Of a stretch of 64,000 bases of DNA, positions 51,549-60,008 are shown one piece after another. Source of the DNA: Bacteroidales bacterium. GTDB lineage: Bacteria; Bacteroidota; Bacteroidia; Bacteroidales; Tenuifilaceae. A program made the translations under genes and the position numbers. The DNA is taken from contig JACJXC010000008.1 in assembly GCA_020636835.1 (NCBI GenBank), positions 62,001 through 126,000 on the forward strand, given 5' to 3'. The notes below the pieces were generated by a model. That model was not told where the DNA came from and ran no database searches. It worked only from the letters and a program-made list of their open reading frames with translations. Positions within the stretch are counted from its first letter, which is position 1. Each line of letters opens with the position of its first letter.

Positions 51549-52061
51549 ATGTACGCTGTGGTTGATATTGAAACATCGGGCGGTCGGGCGCAAATCGATA
51601 AGATTACCGAGATTGCAATTTATGTGCACGATGGCGTTAGGGTTGTTGATGAGTTCACCACCCTCATCAATCCGGAAGCCTATATTCCACCATATATTAC
51701 ACGCTTAACAGGAATTACCAATGCCATGGTGGCCGATGCTCCAAAGTTTTATGAGGTGGCCAAGCGTATTGTGCAGATCACCGAGGACTGTATGTTTGTG
51801 GCCCATAATGCCCCGTTCGACTATTCCTTTGTTCAGTCGGAGTTTAAGCGGTTGGGTTACAACTACCAACGCCAAACCTTATGTACTGTTCGTATGAGTC
51901 GGAAAATAATACCCGGTTTAAAGTCGTACAGTTTGGGTAATCTTTGCGATAATCTTGGTATATCAATTAGCAATCGGCATCGTGCCGCTGGCGATGCCTT
52001 TGCCACCACGCAATTGCTCGAGTTGTTGTTAGCTCGAACGGCGAACTCTATTGCTCCTTAA
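51549..52061 (+). CDS. DnaQ-like 3'-5' exonuclease
   Basis: 170 residues from the ATG at 51549; the frame could start at 51504, which overlaps the previous gene. The DEDDh motifs are YAVVDIETSGG (Exo I, D and E), VAHNAPFDYSFVQSEF (Exo II) and HRAAGDAFATTQLL (Exo III, H and D). This is the epsilon/PolC type of proofreading fold as a stand-alone protein. It could process DNA or RNA ends; no polymerase domain is present. It is the last gene of the purD-led group. Confidence 0.9.
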   Translation: MYAVVDIETSGGRAQIDKITEIAIYVHDGVRVVDEFTTLINPEAYIPPYITRLTGITNAMVADAPKFYEVAKRIVQITEDCMFVAHNAPFDYSFVQSEFKRLGYNYQRQTLCTVRMSRKIIPGLKSYSLGNLCDNLGISISNRHRAAGDAFATTQLLELLLARTANSIAP

Positions 52062-52315
52062 TTTATTCGTTTCGCGGGTATAACACTCATTTCTTCTCCA
52101 CACTGTGGACTCCATTCTTTGCAAGGTGTTTTGGCGGATTTGAACTATTCGTCAAAATTTTGTACAATTCGGTGCAAAATGTGCCACTCGGGGTTCAACA
52201 ATCTCAATAAATAGTTATTTTTATTCGCAAATATCTGCGCGTATTGCTTATGCTCTGTTTCGTTGTGTTTTTAGGGTATAGGAAGGAGGATACGTATTAT
52301 TTAGCAGCATAATTT
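52062..52315 (+). other. Gap before the sensor kinase
   Basis: No gene and no consensus promoter were found. GGAAGGAGGAT near 52280 is purine-rich like a ribosome binding site but lies about 30 nt before the ATG, too far to act on it directly. Confidence 0.3.
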
Positions 52316-55300
52316 ATGATTAAACCCTATACCGGCCCACGAACCGCTTTTGTTGTTGCACTGTTTACTGCAATAACTTTTTTGTTGCTGTTTATTTATC
52401 TGGGTATTAATCAACGGAACCTAGCCTATAACGATTCCAAAATTTTGGCGCGCGAAATCTCGCGTAAGGCTGCCATTGAAACCGAACGGTACTTTGCCTC
52501 GGCATTGTCGGCAGCCAAGTCGGTTAGGCAAAGCGCTTTGGTAGTTCGCAACCTTAAGGGCGATAGGGTAGAGGTGCGCAAACTCCTTAACCAGGCTTTA
52601 CTCCAAAACCCGAATTTTCTGGCGGTTTGGACTCTCTGGGAACCGAATGCCTTTGATGGAAAGGATTACCTGTACACTAATAATCCCCAGTATAATTCAC
52701 AGGGGGCTATGTGTTTCAGCTATTTTAAGTTGAATGATACTGTTTATAACGAAATAATGACCCCGACCGACTATGAGGGCAATTACTATTTGTTGCCCAA
52801 AGAGTCCCGAAAGGAGGCTATTACCGAACCCTACCATTTTCGGTTCAGTGGCTATAAGCATTTATTTTTTGGAGTTACGGTGAGCGTACCCATTTTGGTT
52901 GACGGCGATTTTATGGGTGTAGTTGGGGTCGATATCGATTTGACGAGTTTAAAGGATAGTCTCAATATTATCCGGCCTTTTGAATCGGGATTCCTGTCGT
53001 TGATTAGCAATGGAGGTGTTGTTGTAACCCAGGTTGACCCCTCTGTTATCAATAAAAATTTCTACGAGATATGTAGTTCCGCCGATTCAGTAGTTCAGAG
53101 TTCTATCCACGATGGGAAGGAACTGTCGGTTGAGGCTATATCTGAGTTTACCGGCCAAAAGGTGTTTCGCTTTTTTTACCCTATACGCATAGGTAAAGGG
53201 GTTGAACCGTGGAGTATGATGGTGGAGATTCCTGTAAAGCAGGCTTCAACCCGATCGTCGCAGCTGTCAGTGGTGGCCCTGGGTACCCTTTGTATTGGAT
53301 TACTGCTGGTGGTATTCCTTGTCTTTGGCATCTACGATAGGCGGCAGTACGACAGGGCTTTGCGTAGAGCCGTTGCTGAGGTGGAGCGGAGTAGCGCCGA
53401 GGTCGATGCCAGTGCTCAGAAGTACCTTGAGGTTTTTAACTCTACCAGCGAGGCCATATTTATTCACGATGTAGAAACTGGGACTATTCTCGATGTTAAC
53501 GATGCCATGCTTCGGATGTATGGGTACGGTTCAAAGGATGAGGTGATTCGTAGCTCTATTGAGTTATTCTCCTCGAATACGCTTGGCTCAAATGCTCACA
53601 TTGCCTTGGACTTTATCCGTAAGGCTTCTAGTGGCGAGGAGGTAGTGTTCGATTGGCTTGCCCGGAAGAAATCGGGCGAACAGTTTTGGGTTGAGGTTTC
53701 GTTGCGTTTATCCAGCATTAGGGGGAATAAGCGGGTTTTAGCTGTGGTTCGCGATATCTCCGAGAGGCGCAATGCCCAGTTTGCCATTATGCAAAGCGAG
53801 AAGCGTTTCCGCGAGCTGACCGAGCTGTTGCCTCAGGTTGTTTGGGAGTGCGATATCAACGCAAAATTCACCTATACAAACCGGAAAGGATTGGAGCTAT
53901 TTGGCTACTCGCAGGAGGATTTCGAAAAGGGGATCAATATCCTCCAAATTATTGCCCCCGAGCATCGCGATATGGCCAGGGAGAACATTGGTAAACATTT
54001 GCAGGGTGATGTTTTGGGTGGGATGGAGTATCTTGGTATTACTAAAGAGGGGGTTACTATACCCATACAGCTATTCGCAAACGCAATTTACTCCAATGGC
54101 AAACCTATTGGGATGCGCGGTATCACTATCGATATATCGGAGCGTAAACGGATCGAAAATGCGCTGCACGAAAGCGAGAATATGTACCGTATGCTAATGG
54201 AGAGCATCAACGAGGTGATTCTTAAAGTGGATAACGATGATCGGATTCTATTTGTGAATGCCCGATTCACCGAAAAGTTGGGCTACACTTACGACGAGGT
54301 GGTTGGTAGGGTTGGGTACGAGTTCCTGCTGCTTCCCTCCGAGAGGTATAAGATTGCCGAGGCCAACCGGGAGCGCATGGCTAAACGGGCAAGTCAATAT
54401 GAGGCCATATTTGTGGCTAAGAGTGGAGCTCAAATCACTTTCTTGGTGAGCGGAGCCCCCGTTTTTGATGTGGCAGGTAACACCATTGGATCCATTGGTG
54501 CCATGATGGATATTACTGAGCGCAAACAGGCCGAAAGGGAGCTGTCCGCCAGTCAACAGCTTTTCGAAACCCTTGCCCGCATGTTACCCGTAGGGATCTT
54601 CCGCACTCGCCCCGATGGCTATACAACTTATGTAAACCCTAAATGGTGCGAATTCTCTGGGTTAACTGCCAACGAGGCGCTGGGCGATGGTTGGTTAAGT
54701 GTAGTGCATCCCGATGATAGGCAAAGGTTGGTTGGTGGCTGGGTTACAAACTCCGCTAGGCTTGAGGAGTCAACGGGCGAGTTCCGTTTTGTTAAAGCCG
54801 ACGGATCATGGGTTTGGGTTTTAATAAATGTACACCCCGAATTTGTGGAGGGAAGCCCAGCCGGTTACATTGGTACAATAACCGATATTACCGATCTTAA
54901 ACTGGCGCAGGATGCGTTGGTTAAAAGTGAGAAACGCTACCGCGAGATGGCCAACCTGTTACCCCAGATGGTTTGGGAGGCCGATGTTAACGGAACTTTA
55001 GTGTTTTCGAATAACAACGGTCTCAGCTTTATGGGCTACACCCAGGAGGAGTTCAATCGGGGAATTAATATCTTTTCACTTCTTGTTCCCGAGGAACGGC
55101 AACGTGCAGTTCAAAATCTACAGTTCACTATATCGACCGGGATGGGGCAGGGCGAAGAGTATACCTGTCTTCGTAAGGATGGATCAACCTTCCCAGCACA
55201 GGTGTTTACTAGCACATCGGTGGAGAATAATGCGGTGGTGGGTATTCGGGGTATTACCATCGACATTACCGATTCGAAGCGAGCCGAGCAGGAACTGCGC

Positions 55301-56458
55301 GAGAGCGAGGACCGGTACCGCACAATTATTGAGTCGTTTCCCGATATTATTATGATTTCGGATACAGCTGGGCGCGTTGTTTTTGCCAATGAGTCGTTCC
55401 AAACCACCCTTGGCGTTTCGTTCGATGCTTATAACCAGTCAGGCTGTAGGGTACGAATTCATCCCGACGATGAGCCGGTGGTTTTGTACACTATTCGCCG
55501 TTTGCTCGATGGCGCTCAGTTGCGATCCGATATTATCGATTTTCGCATTTCCGACATCAACGGCAATGTTCTTTGGTTCAGTGGAATTGTTTCCAAACTG
55601 TTGCTTAACACGGGAACCTTTCTGCAAATCATCCTGCGTAATATTACCGAGAAGAAACACATTGAGCAGGAGCTGGAGCAGCATCGCAATAACCTCGAAC
55701 TTTTGGTGCGCGATAGAACCCACGAACTCGAAGTGGCCATTGCCAATTTGCAGGATGCACAGGATAAGTTGGTTAAATCCGAAAAGATGGCCTCGCTGGG
55801 TGTTTTAGCCGCTGGTATTGCCCACGAGATTAATAACCCGCTCAACTTTATTCAGGGTGGGATTTCGGGGCTAAGCACCTACATCCGCGAGGTGTTGCCC
55901 GAGCATGTGGAAGAAACCGAACCCCTTATCGATGCGGTTCAGGAGGGGATTCGCCGTTCGGCCGAGATTGTTCAGAGTTTGAATAGGTATAGTCGTAAGG
56001 ACGATTATCCCCGGGCGCTATGCGACATCCATTCCATTATCGATAGCTGTTTGGTTATGTTGCATAACCAGTTAAAGGGGCGGATTGAGGTGGTTAAGGA
56101 TTACACCGAGAGTAACTCGCAGGTGATTTGTAATGAGGGCAAGATGCACCAGGCCTTTCTGAATATCATTGTTAATGCCATTCACGCCATCGAGGGCATG
56201 GGTACCATTGCCATTCAAACAATGCCGGATAACAATTGTTTTATCATTAGTATAACCGATAATGGTTGTGGTATCGATAGGGCAAACCTTGCTCGTATTA
56301 CCGATCCGTTCTTTACGACCAAGGAACCCGGCAAGGGTACTGGCTTGGGTTTATCTATCACCTACAACATTATTACAGAGCATAACGGAACCATCGAGTT
56401 TGAATCGGAGGTTAACCATGGAACCACAGTTACGGTTGTTTTACCTTTAAATTCCTAG
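52316..56458 (+). CDS. Multi-PAS membrane sensor histidine kinase
   Basis: 1380 residues. TM1 is near residues 12-31, a Cache-type extracellular region spans about 35-310 (VSVPILVDGDFMGVVGVDID) and TM2 is near 318-342. Six PAS domains follow, starting near 370, 495, 620, 748, 872 and 998. A coiled coil leads to HisKA with the phospho-acceptor H1170 in LAAGIAHEINNPLNF. The HATPase has DNGCGIDRANL and GKGTGLGLSI. PAS 2 and PAS 5 are strikingly alike. The response regulator gene follows after 4 bp. The signal sensed is unknown. Confidence 0.93.
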   Translation: MIKPYTGPRTAFVVALFTAITFLLLFIYLGINQRNLAYNDSKILAREISRKAAIETERYFASALSAAKSVRQSALVVRNLKGDRVEVRKLLNQALLQNPNFLAVWTLWEPNAFDGKDYLYTNNPQYNSQGAMCFSYFKLNDTVYNEIMTPTDYEGNYYLLPKESRKEAITEPYHFRFSGYKHLFFGVTVSVPILVDGDFMGVVGVDIDLTSLKDSLNIIRPFESGFLSLISNGGVVVTQVDPSVINKNFYEICSSADSVVQSSIHDGKELSVEAISEFTGQKVFRFFYPIRIGKGVEPWSMMVEIPVKQASTRSSQLSVVALGTLCIGLLLVVFLVFGIYDRRQYDRALRRAVAEVERSSAEVDASAQKYLEVFNSTSEAIFIHDVETGTILDVNDAMLRMYGYGSKDEVIRSSIELFSSNTLGSNAHIALDFIRKASSGEEVVFDWLARKKSGEQFWVEVSLRLSSIRGNKRVLAVVRDISERRNAQFAIMQSEKRFRELTELLPQVVWECDINAKFTYTNRKGLELFGYSQEDFEKGINILQIIAPEHRDMARENIGKHLQGDVLGGMEYLGITKEGVTIPIQLFANAIYSNGKPIGMRGITIDISERKRIENALHESENMYRMLMESINEVILKVDNDDRILFVNARFTEKLGYTYDEVVGRVGYEFLLLPSERYKIAEANRERMAKRASQYEAIFVAKSGAQITFLVSGAPVFDVAGNTIGSIGAMMDITERKQAERELSASQQLFETLARMLPVGIFRTRPDGYTTYVNPKWCEFSGLTANEALGDGWLSVVHPDDRQRLVGGWVTNSARLEESTGEFRFVKADGSWVWVLINVHPEFVEGSPAGYIGTITDITDLKLAQDALVKSEKRYREMANLLPQMVWEADVNGTLVFSNNNGLSFMGYTQEEFNRGINIFSLLVPEERQRAVQNLQFTISTGMGQGEEYTCLRKDGSTFPAQVFTSTSVENNAVVGIRGITIDITDSKRAEQELRESEDRYRTIIESFPDIIMISDTAGRVVFANESFQTTLGVSFDAYNQSGCRVRIHPDDEPVVLYTIRRLLDGAQLRSDIIDFRISDINGNVLWFSGIVSKLLLNTGTFLQIILRNITEKKHIEQELEQHRNNLELLVRDRTHELEVAIANLQDAQDKLVKSEKMASLGVLAAGIAHEINNPLNFIQGGISGLSTYIREVLPEHVEETEPLIDAVQEGIRRSAEIVQSLNRYSRKDDYPRALCDIHSIIDSCLVMLHNQLKGRIEVVKDYTESNSQVICNEGKMHQAFLNIIVNAIHAIEGMGTIAIQTMPDNNCFIISITDNGCGIDRANLARITDPFFTTKEPGKGTGLGLSITYNIITEHNGTIEFESEVNHGTTVTVVLPLNS

Positions 56459-56462
56459 TTTT

Positions 56463-56840
56463 ATGAGTAAAATTGCTACAATTCTTTATGTCGACGACGA
56501 GCCGCTGAACCTGAAACTGTTCGCCATTAATTTTCAAAAAAAGTATAATGTGCTTACGGCGCTTTCGGGCGAGGAGGGTTTGGCGGTTCTGGAGCATAAT
56601 CCGCAAATTAACGTAGTTATTAGCGATATGCGGATGCCGGAGATGGATGGGTTGGAGTTTGTACAGCGTGCGCGCAGGAACTACCCCAATGTGGTTTACT
56701 TTATTCTTACGGGTTACGATATTTCGGCCGAGATAGCCCAGGCTATACGCGATAAGCTCATCAATAAGTACTTTAGCAAACCGTTCAATATTGTCGAAAT
56801 TGATGAGTCGATCCGAGGCGTTTTGGCCACCAATGGCTAG
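56463..56840 (+). CDS. Single-domain response regulator (REC)
   Basis: 125 residues, a receiver domain only. LYVDDEPLNL has the acidic pair (D11, D12), the phospho-acceptor is D55 in VISDMRMPEMDGLEF, and the conserved T and K are in YFILTGYD and YFSKPFN. There is no output domain, so it probably acts by binding a partner or passing phosphate on. It is 4 bp after the multi-PAS kinase, its likely partner. Its last 4 bp overlap the end of the convergent hybrid kinase. Confidence 0.93.
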   Translation: MSKIATILYVDDEPLNLKLFAINFQKKYNVLTALSGEEGLAVLEHNPQINVVISDMRMPEMDGLEFVQRARRNYPNVVYFILTGYDISAEIAQAIRDKLINKYFSKPFNIVEIDESIRGVLATNG

Positions 56841-59800
56841 TTGCTCAGGTATCGATCCAGCTCCATCAGCATTCGGTTTATTTTGATGGGTTTTTCGAGC
56901 ATCAAGTCGAATACCGAGTTGCTCTGGTTATTTCTGTTACGCGGATTGGGATAAGCCGTTTGACCTATCACAGGGATTTTTTCGTTGATATTTTTTATCT
57001 GTCGCGTGGCCTCGTAGCCATCCATCTCGGGCATTACAATATCCATGAGTATAAGGTTGATGTCCGAGCCTTGTTGTACAATATCTACAGCTTCGGCACC
57101 ATTGCGAGCCCAAATTACGTTGGCGTCGGTTTTTTTGAGAGCCGCTTTCAGGAATACGAAGTTGGCATCAACATCGTCGGCCACCAGAATGGTTTTGTTT
57201 ACCCATTTATATTCGGTTTTGGCAAAGGCCTGGCTGTCGGTTTCGAATTTGGAGTTCATGGGTATAAACGGAATGTTGAAGTAAACGCTTGTTCCCGAAT
57301 TGGGCACGCTGTTGAGCCAAATTTTTCCGCCCAACTTCTCGATGATGTGTTTCGATATGGCCAATCCTAGTCCCATGCCGCTGTACTTGCGGGTGTTAGA
57401 GTCGTCGGCTTGGCGGAACGGGTTAAAAAGAAGCGATTGTTTTTCGGGTTCAATCCCTATGCCGCTATCCACCACGTAGAAAAGCAGGGTTGATTCATCT
57501 TTAATGCTATACCCAAACTCAATAAACCCATTTTCGGTGAATTTGCAGGCGTTGGAGAGCAGCTGGAATAGAACCTGTTGAATTCGGGTTTGGTCGCTCA
57601 GGATTACTAAATCGTCGCCCTGAACCTCTTTCTTTACGCTTAGCCTTACGTTGGCAATTTTCCTGTCCTCGTCCATCAGTTGCTGGTACAGGTCGTTCAT
57701 CATGGCGTTTACGGAGAACTCCTTTTTCTTAACAATTAGCTGCCCGGTTTCGATCTCCGATATTTCAATTAGGTTCTCAATTAGGCGGAGCAAATCGTTG
57801 GAGTTGCGGAATATTATCTCCGAGATATTGCGGCGTTCCCCAAAACTTAAATCGCCGTCGGAAAGGAGCGAGGAGAACCCAATGATGGCATTCAGGGGCG
57901 TACGTATTTCGTGCGATAGGTTGGAGAGGAAGGCGGTTTTTAACCGGTCCGACTCCTCGGCACGCGACTTGGCGAATAGTAGCTGTTTCTCGTACTCCTT
58001 GCGGTTGGTAATGTTCTCCATGATGGCCACGGCGTGCTGTGTTACCCCATTTTTTACGATAGGGGTAAACGAAGCGCTTACCCAGAAATGTTCAAAGTTC
58101 TTATTACGGAACTGAATCTCGCCCTGCCAAATATTCCCGGTTTGGATGCTGTTCACTGCGTTTTGCAGGTTGTTGCCATTCCCGTACTCCAGGTTGAGGC
58201 TAAGAATTTCCTTGCTGTATATCTCGTCGATGCTCAACCCGGTTAGGCGGGCAAACGATGGGTTGATAAATTCAATTTCGGTGTCGGGCGAGAGGATAGC
58301 CACGCTTACCGGGGAGTTTTCCAGCGCTTTCGACAGCACATCACGGTAATGCTCAACTTCCTTCTTCTTGGTAATGTCTATCATCACTCCGCCAATCTTG
58401 AGCTGGTTGTTTACTCCCAGGAATTTAAATTTGTGTGTGTTGAAATATCGCCAAACCCCGCCGTTATCTATTATCTGATTTTCCTCCTCGCTTTCGAGGT
58501 ACGATTTCTCCTCTTCCACAGCGGGTAGGAATTCCTTAATGCTTTTGTTCCCGGTGATGGATTGCAGGTATGTGTTCTGGTACAGGATTTCGTGGGTTAT
58601 GCCGTCTTCAATAAAAACACCAAGCGGAAGGCTGTCCATGAATACCTCGAATTGCCGTTCGGTCTGTTTCAGGGTTTCCTCCACGGCGTGCCGTTCCGAG
58701 ATGTCCTTAAAATCCTCGATTATGCCAATTAATTCTTTCTCCGAGTTGTACAATGGTGTGGCGATGTATGAGCATCGTATCTTTTTCCCATCCTTCTTAA
58801 AGCGGAATTCGTTCGACTCTACGTGAGTTTCTCCATTGCGGATGCGCTCAAGTGGGCAGTTGGCGGTATGGCAGTATATGCCATGGAAAACGGTATAGCA
58901 TTTTTGCCCCACCAGTAGGTCGTTTTCGAGCCCCGATATGCGGGTGAACGACTTGTTTACCGTGAGTATGTCGAAGTTGGTATTGATAATGCGAATGCCA
59001 TTGGCGGTTGCGTTGAATATTTGCTTTACCTCGCTGTTTCTCAGTTTTGCATCAATCGCCTCGTTGATTTGGTGTTCTTGTGGGCTAACGATATCGGCAT
59101 GCGCAGCATTTTTTTTGCGATGTAGAAGTGCAAATATCAGAATGGCGCCAAGTGCCACAATGCCCATTATTATTGTAAGCAGTGTGATGATGTGGTATGC
59201 CTGGGCTATATCGGTAACGTCTGTTATGGTGGCACACCAGCCCTGTGGGGTGTTGTCGGTGGCCTGGATGGTGTTGCGCTGTGCAACCGAGTAAGTCCCT
59301 GCTTTATGGCTAATTATTGAGGGAAACCGTGAACCCTTATTCCGGAGGCTCTGTAGGCTGTCGGTTAATCCGTATATAACCTCATTGTCCTTGCCGTTGT
59401 TAAGAGCAATAGCGAATTGTGTATTCCCGTTGCTGTTAATGTGGTTGGTGAGCCTGTCGAGTTGGTAAGCGTACTCAAGGTCGCCCCACTCGCTGCATAC
59501 CGACGATTTAACCCAGAGCGTGTTGCTGTCGCGTAGGATCGATGCGAAGGGGCTGGTTGGTTGTCCCTGCTCCACAATAAAAACTTGTGCATTCTGTAGG
59601 TTAGTGCTTATTGCATCGCCCTGGTACGATAAAATTCGAATAAAAGGGTTGAGTACCGGTTTCGCATTTTTGGCTTGCTTGTGGTATAGATAGTCGAATA
59701 TGATATTTTCGACACCCTCCTGGTACTGCGAAACTTTAGTTGCAATAAGTGATGCGGCTTGCTGGTTACGGTTGGCAATTTGCTTGGTGCGCGATGTGCG

Positions 59801-59890
59801 AATTGTATATAGCGATAGGCCTAAAACCAATAGCAGTATAAATGCCGTTGTTCCCCAGATAATGTTTATTTTTTTTCTATGTAAAATCAC
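56837..59890 (-). CDS. Hybrid sensor histidine kinase with C-terminal receiver
   Basis: 1017 residues, GTG start (59890-59888). A TM near residues 11-28 and another near 233-255 flank an extracellular sensor region (29-230). Three PAS domains follow; the first has a cysteine- and histidine-rich segment (KCYTVFHGIYCHTANCPL). HisKA has LSNLSHEIRTPLNAI, the HATPase has YSGMGLGLAISK, and the receiver near residues 890-1015 has LILMDIVMPEMDGYEATRQI. It probably relays phosphate internally and onward to a histidine phosphotransferase. It is convergent with the response regulator gene. Confidence 0.93.
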   Translation of the reverse strand: MILHRKKINIIWGTTAFILLLVLGLSLYTIRTSRTKQIANRNQQAASLIATKVSQYQEGVENIIFDYLYHKQAKNAKPVLNPFIRILSYQGDAISTNLQNAQVFIVEQGQPTSPFASILRDSNTLWVKSSVCSEWGDLEYAYQLDRLTNHINSNGNTQFAIALNNGKDNEVIYGLTDSLQSLRNKGSRFPSIISHKAGTYSVAQRNTIQATDNTPQGWCATITDVTDIAQAYHIITLLTIIMGIVALGAILIFALLHRKKNAAHADIVSPQEHQINEAIDAKLRNSEVKQIFNATANGIRIINTNFDILTVNKSFTRISGLENDLLVGQKCYTVFHGIYCHTANCPLERIRNGETHVESNEFRFKKDGKKIRCSYIATPLYNSEKELIGIIEDFKDISERHAVEETLKQTERQFEVFMDSLPLGVFIEDGITHEILYQNTYLQSITGNKSIKEFLPAVEEEKSYLESEEENQIIDNGGVWRYFNTHKFKFLGVNNQLKIGGVMIDITKKKEVEHYRDVLSKALENSPVSVAILSPDTEIEFINPSFARLTGLSIDEIYSKEILSLNLEYGNGNNLQNAVNSIQTGNIWQGEIQFRNKNFEHFWVSASFTPIVKNGVTQHAVAIMENITNRKEYEKQLLFAKSRAEESDRLKTAFLSNLSHEIRTPLNAIIGFSSLLSDGDLSFGERRNISEIIFRNSNDLLRLIENLIEISEIETGQLIVKKKEFSVNAMMNDLYQQLMDEDRKIANVRLSVKKEVQGDDLVILSDQTRIQQVLFQLLSNACKFTENGFIEFGYSIKDESTLLFYVVDSGIGIEPEKQSLLFNPFRQADDSNTRKYSGMGLGLAISKHIIEKLGGKIWLNSVPNSGTSVYFNIPFIPMNSKFETDSQAFAKTEYKWVNKTILVADDVDANFVFLKAALKKTDANVIWARNGAEAVDIVQQGSDINLILMDIVMPEMDGYEATRQIKNINEKIPVIGQTAYPNPRNRNNQSNSVFDLMLEKPIKINRMLMELDRYLSN

Positions 59891-59915
59891 AAAGACGTAA
59901 TTCTTTTATCCGCTT

Positions 59916-59923
59916 CAAAAGTA
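59916..59923 (-). promoter_or_regulatory. Possible -7 box of the hybrid kinase gene
   Basis: Minus-strand TACTTTTG at 59923-59916 fits TAnnTTTG and is 25 nt before the GTG start. No TTG lies at the ideal spacing. The 118-bp gap to 60009 also holds a terminator. Confidence 0.45.
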
Positions 59924-59942
59924 AAAATATTTATCACATAGA

Positions 59943-59980
59943 AAAAAGATTGGATGTTTTTTTGCGCATCCAATCTTTTT
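59943..59980 (-). terminator. Terminator of the C25 peptidase gene
   Basis: AAAAAGATTGGATG (59943-59956) and CATCCAATCTTTTT (59967-59980) form a perfect 14-bp stem, with T run after it in the minus direction. It ends the C25 peptidase transcript 29 bp after its stop codon. Confidence 0.92.
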
Positions 59981-60008
59981 AATTAACGGTTTATGCTAAA
60001 ATTTAACA

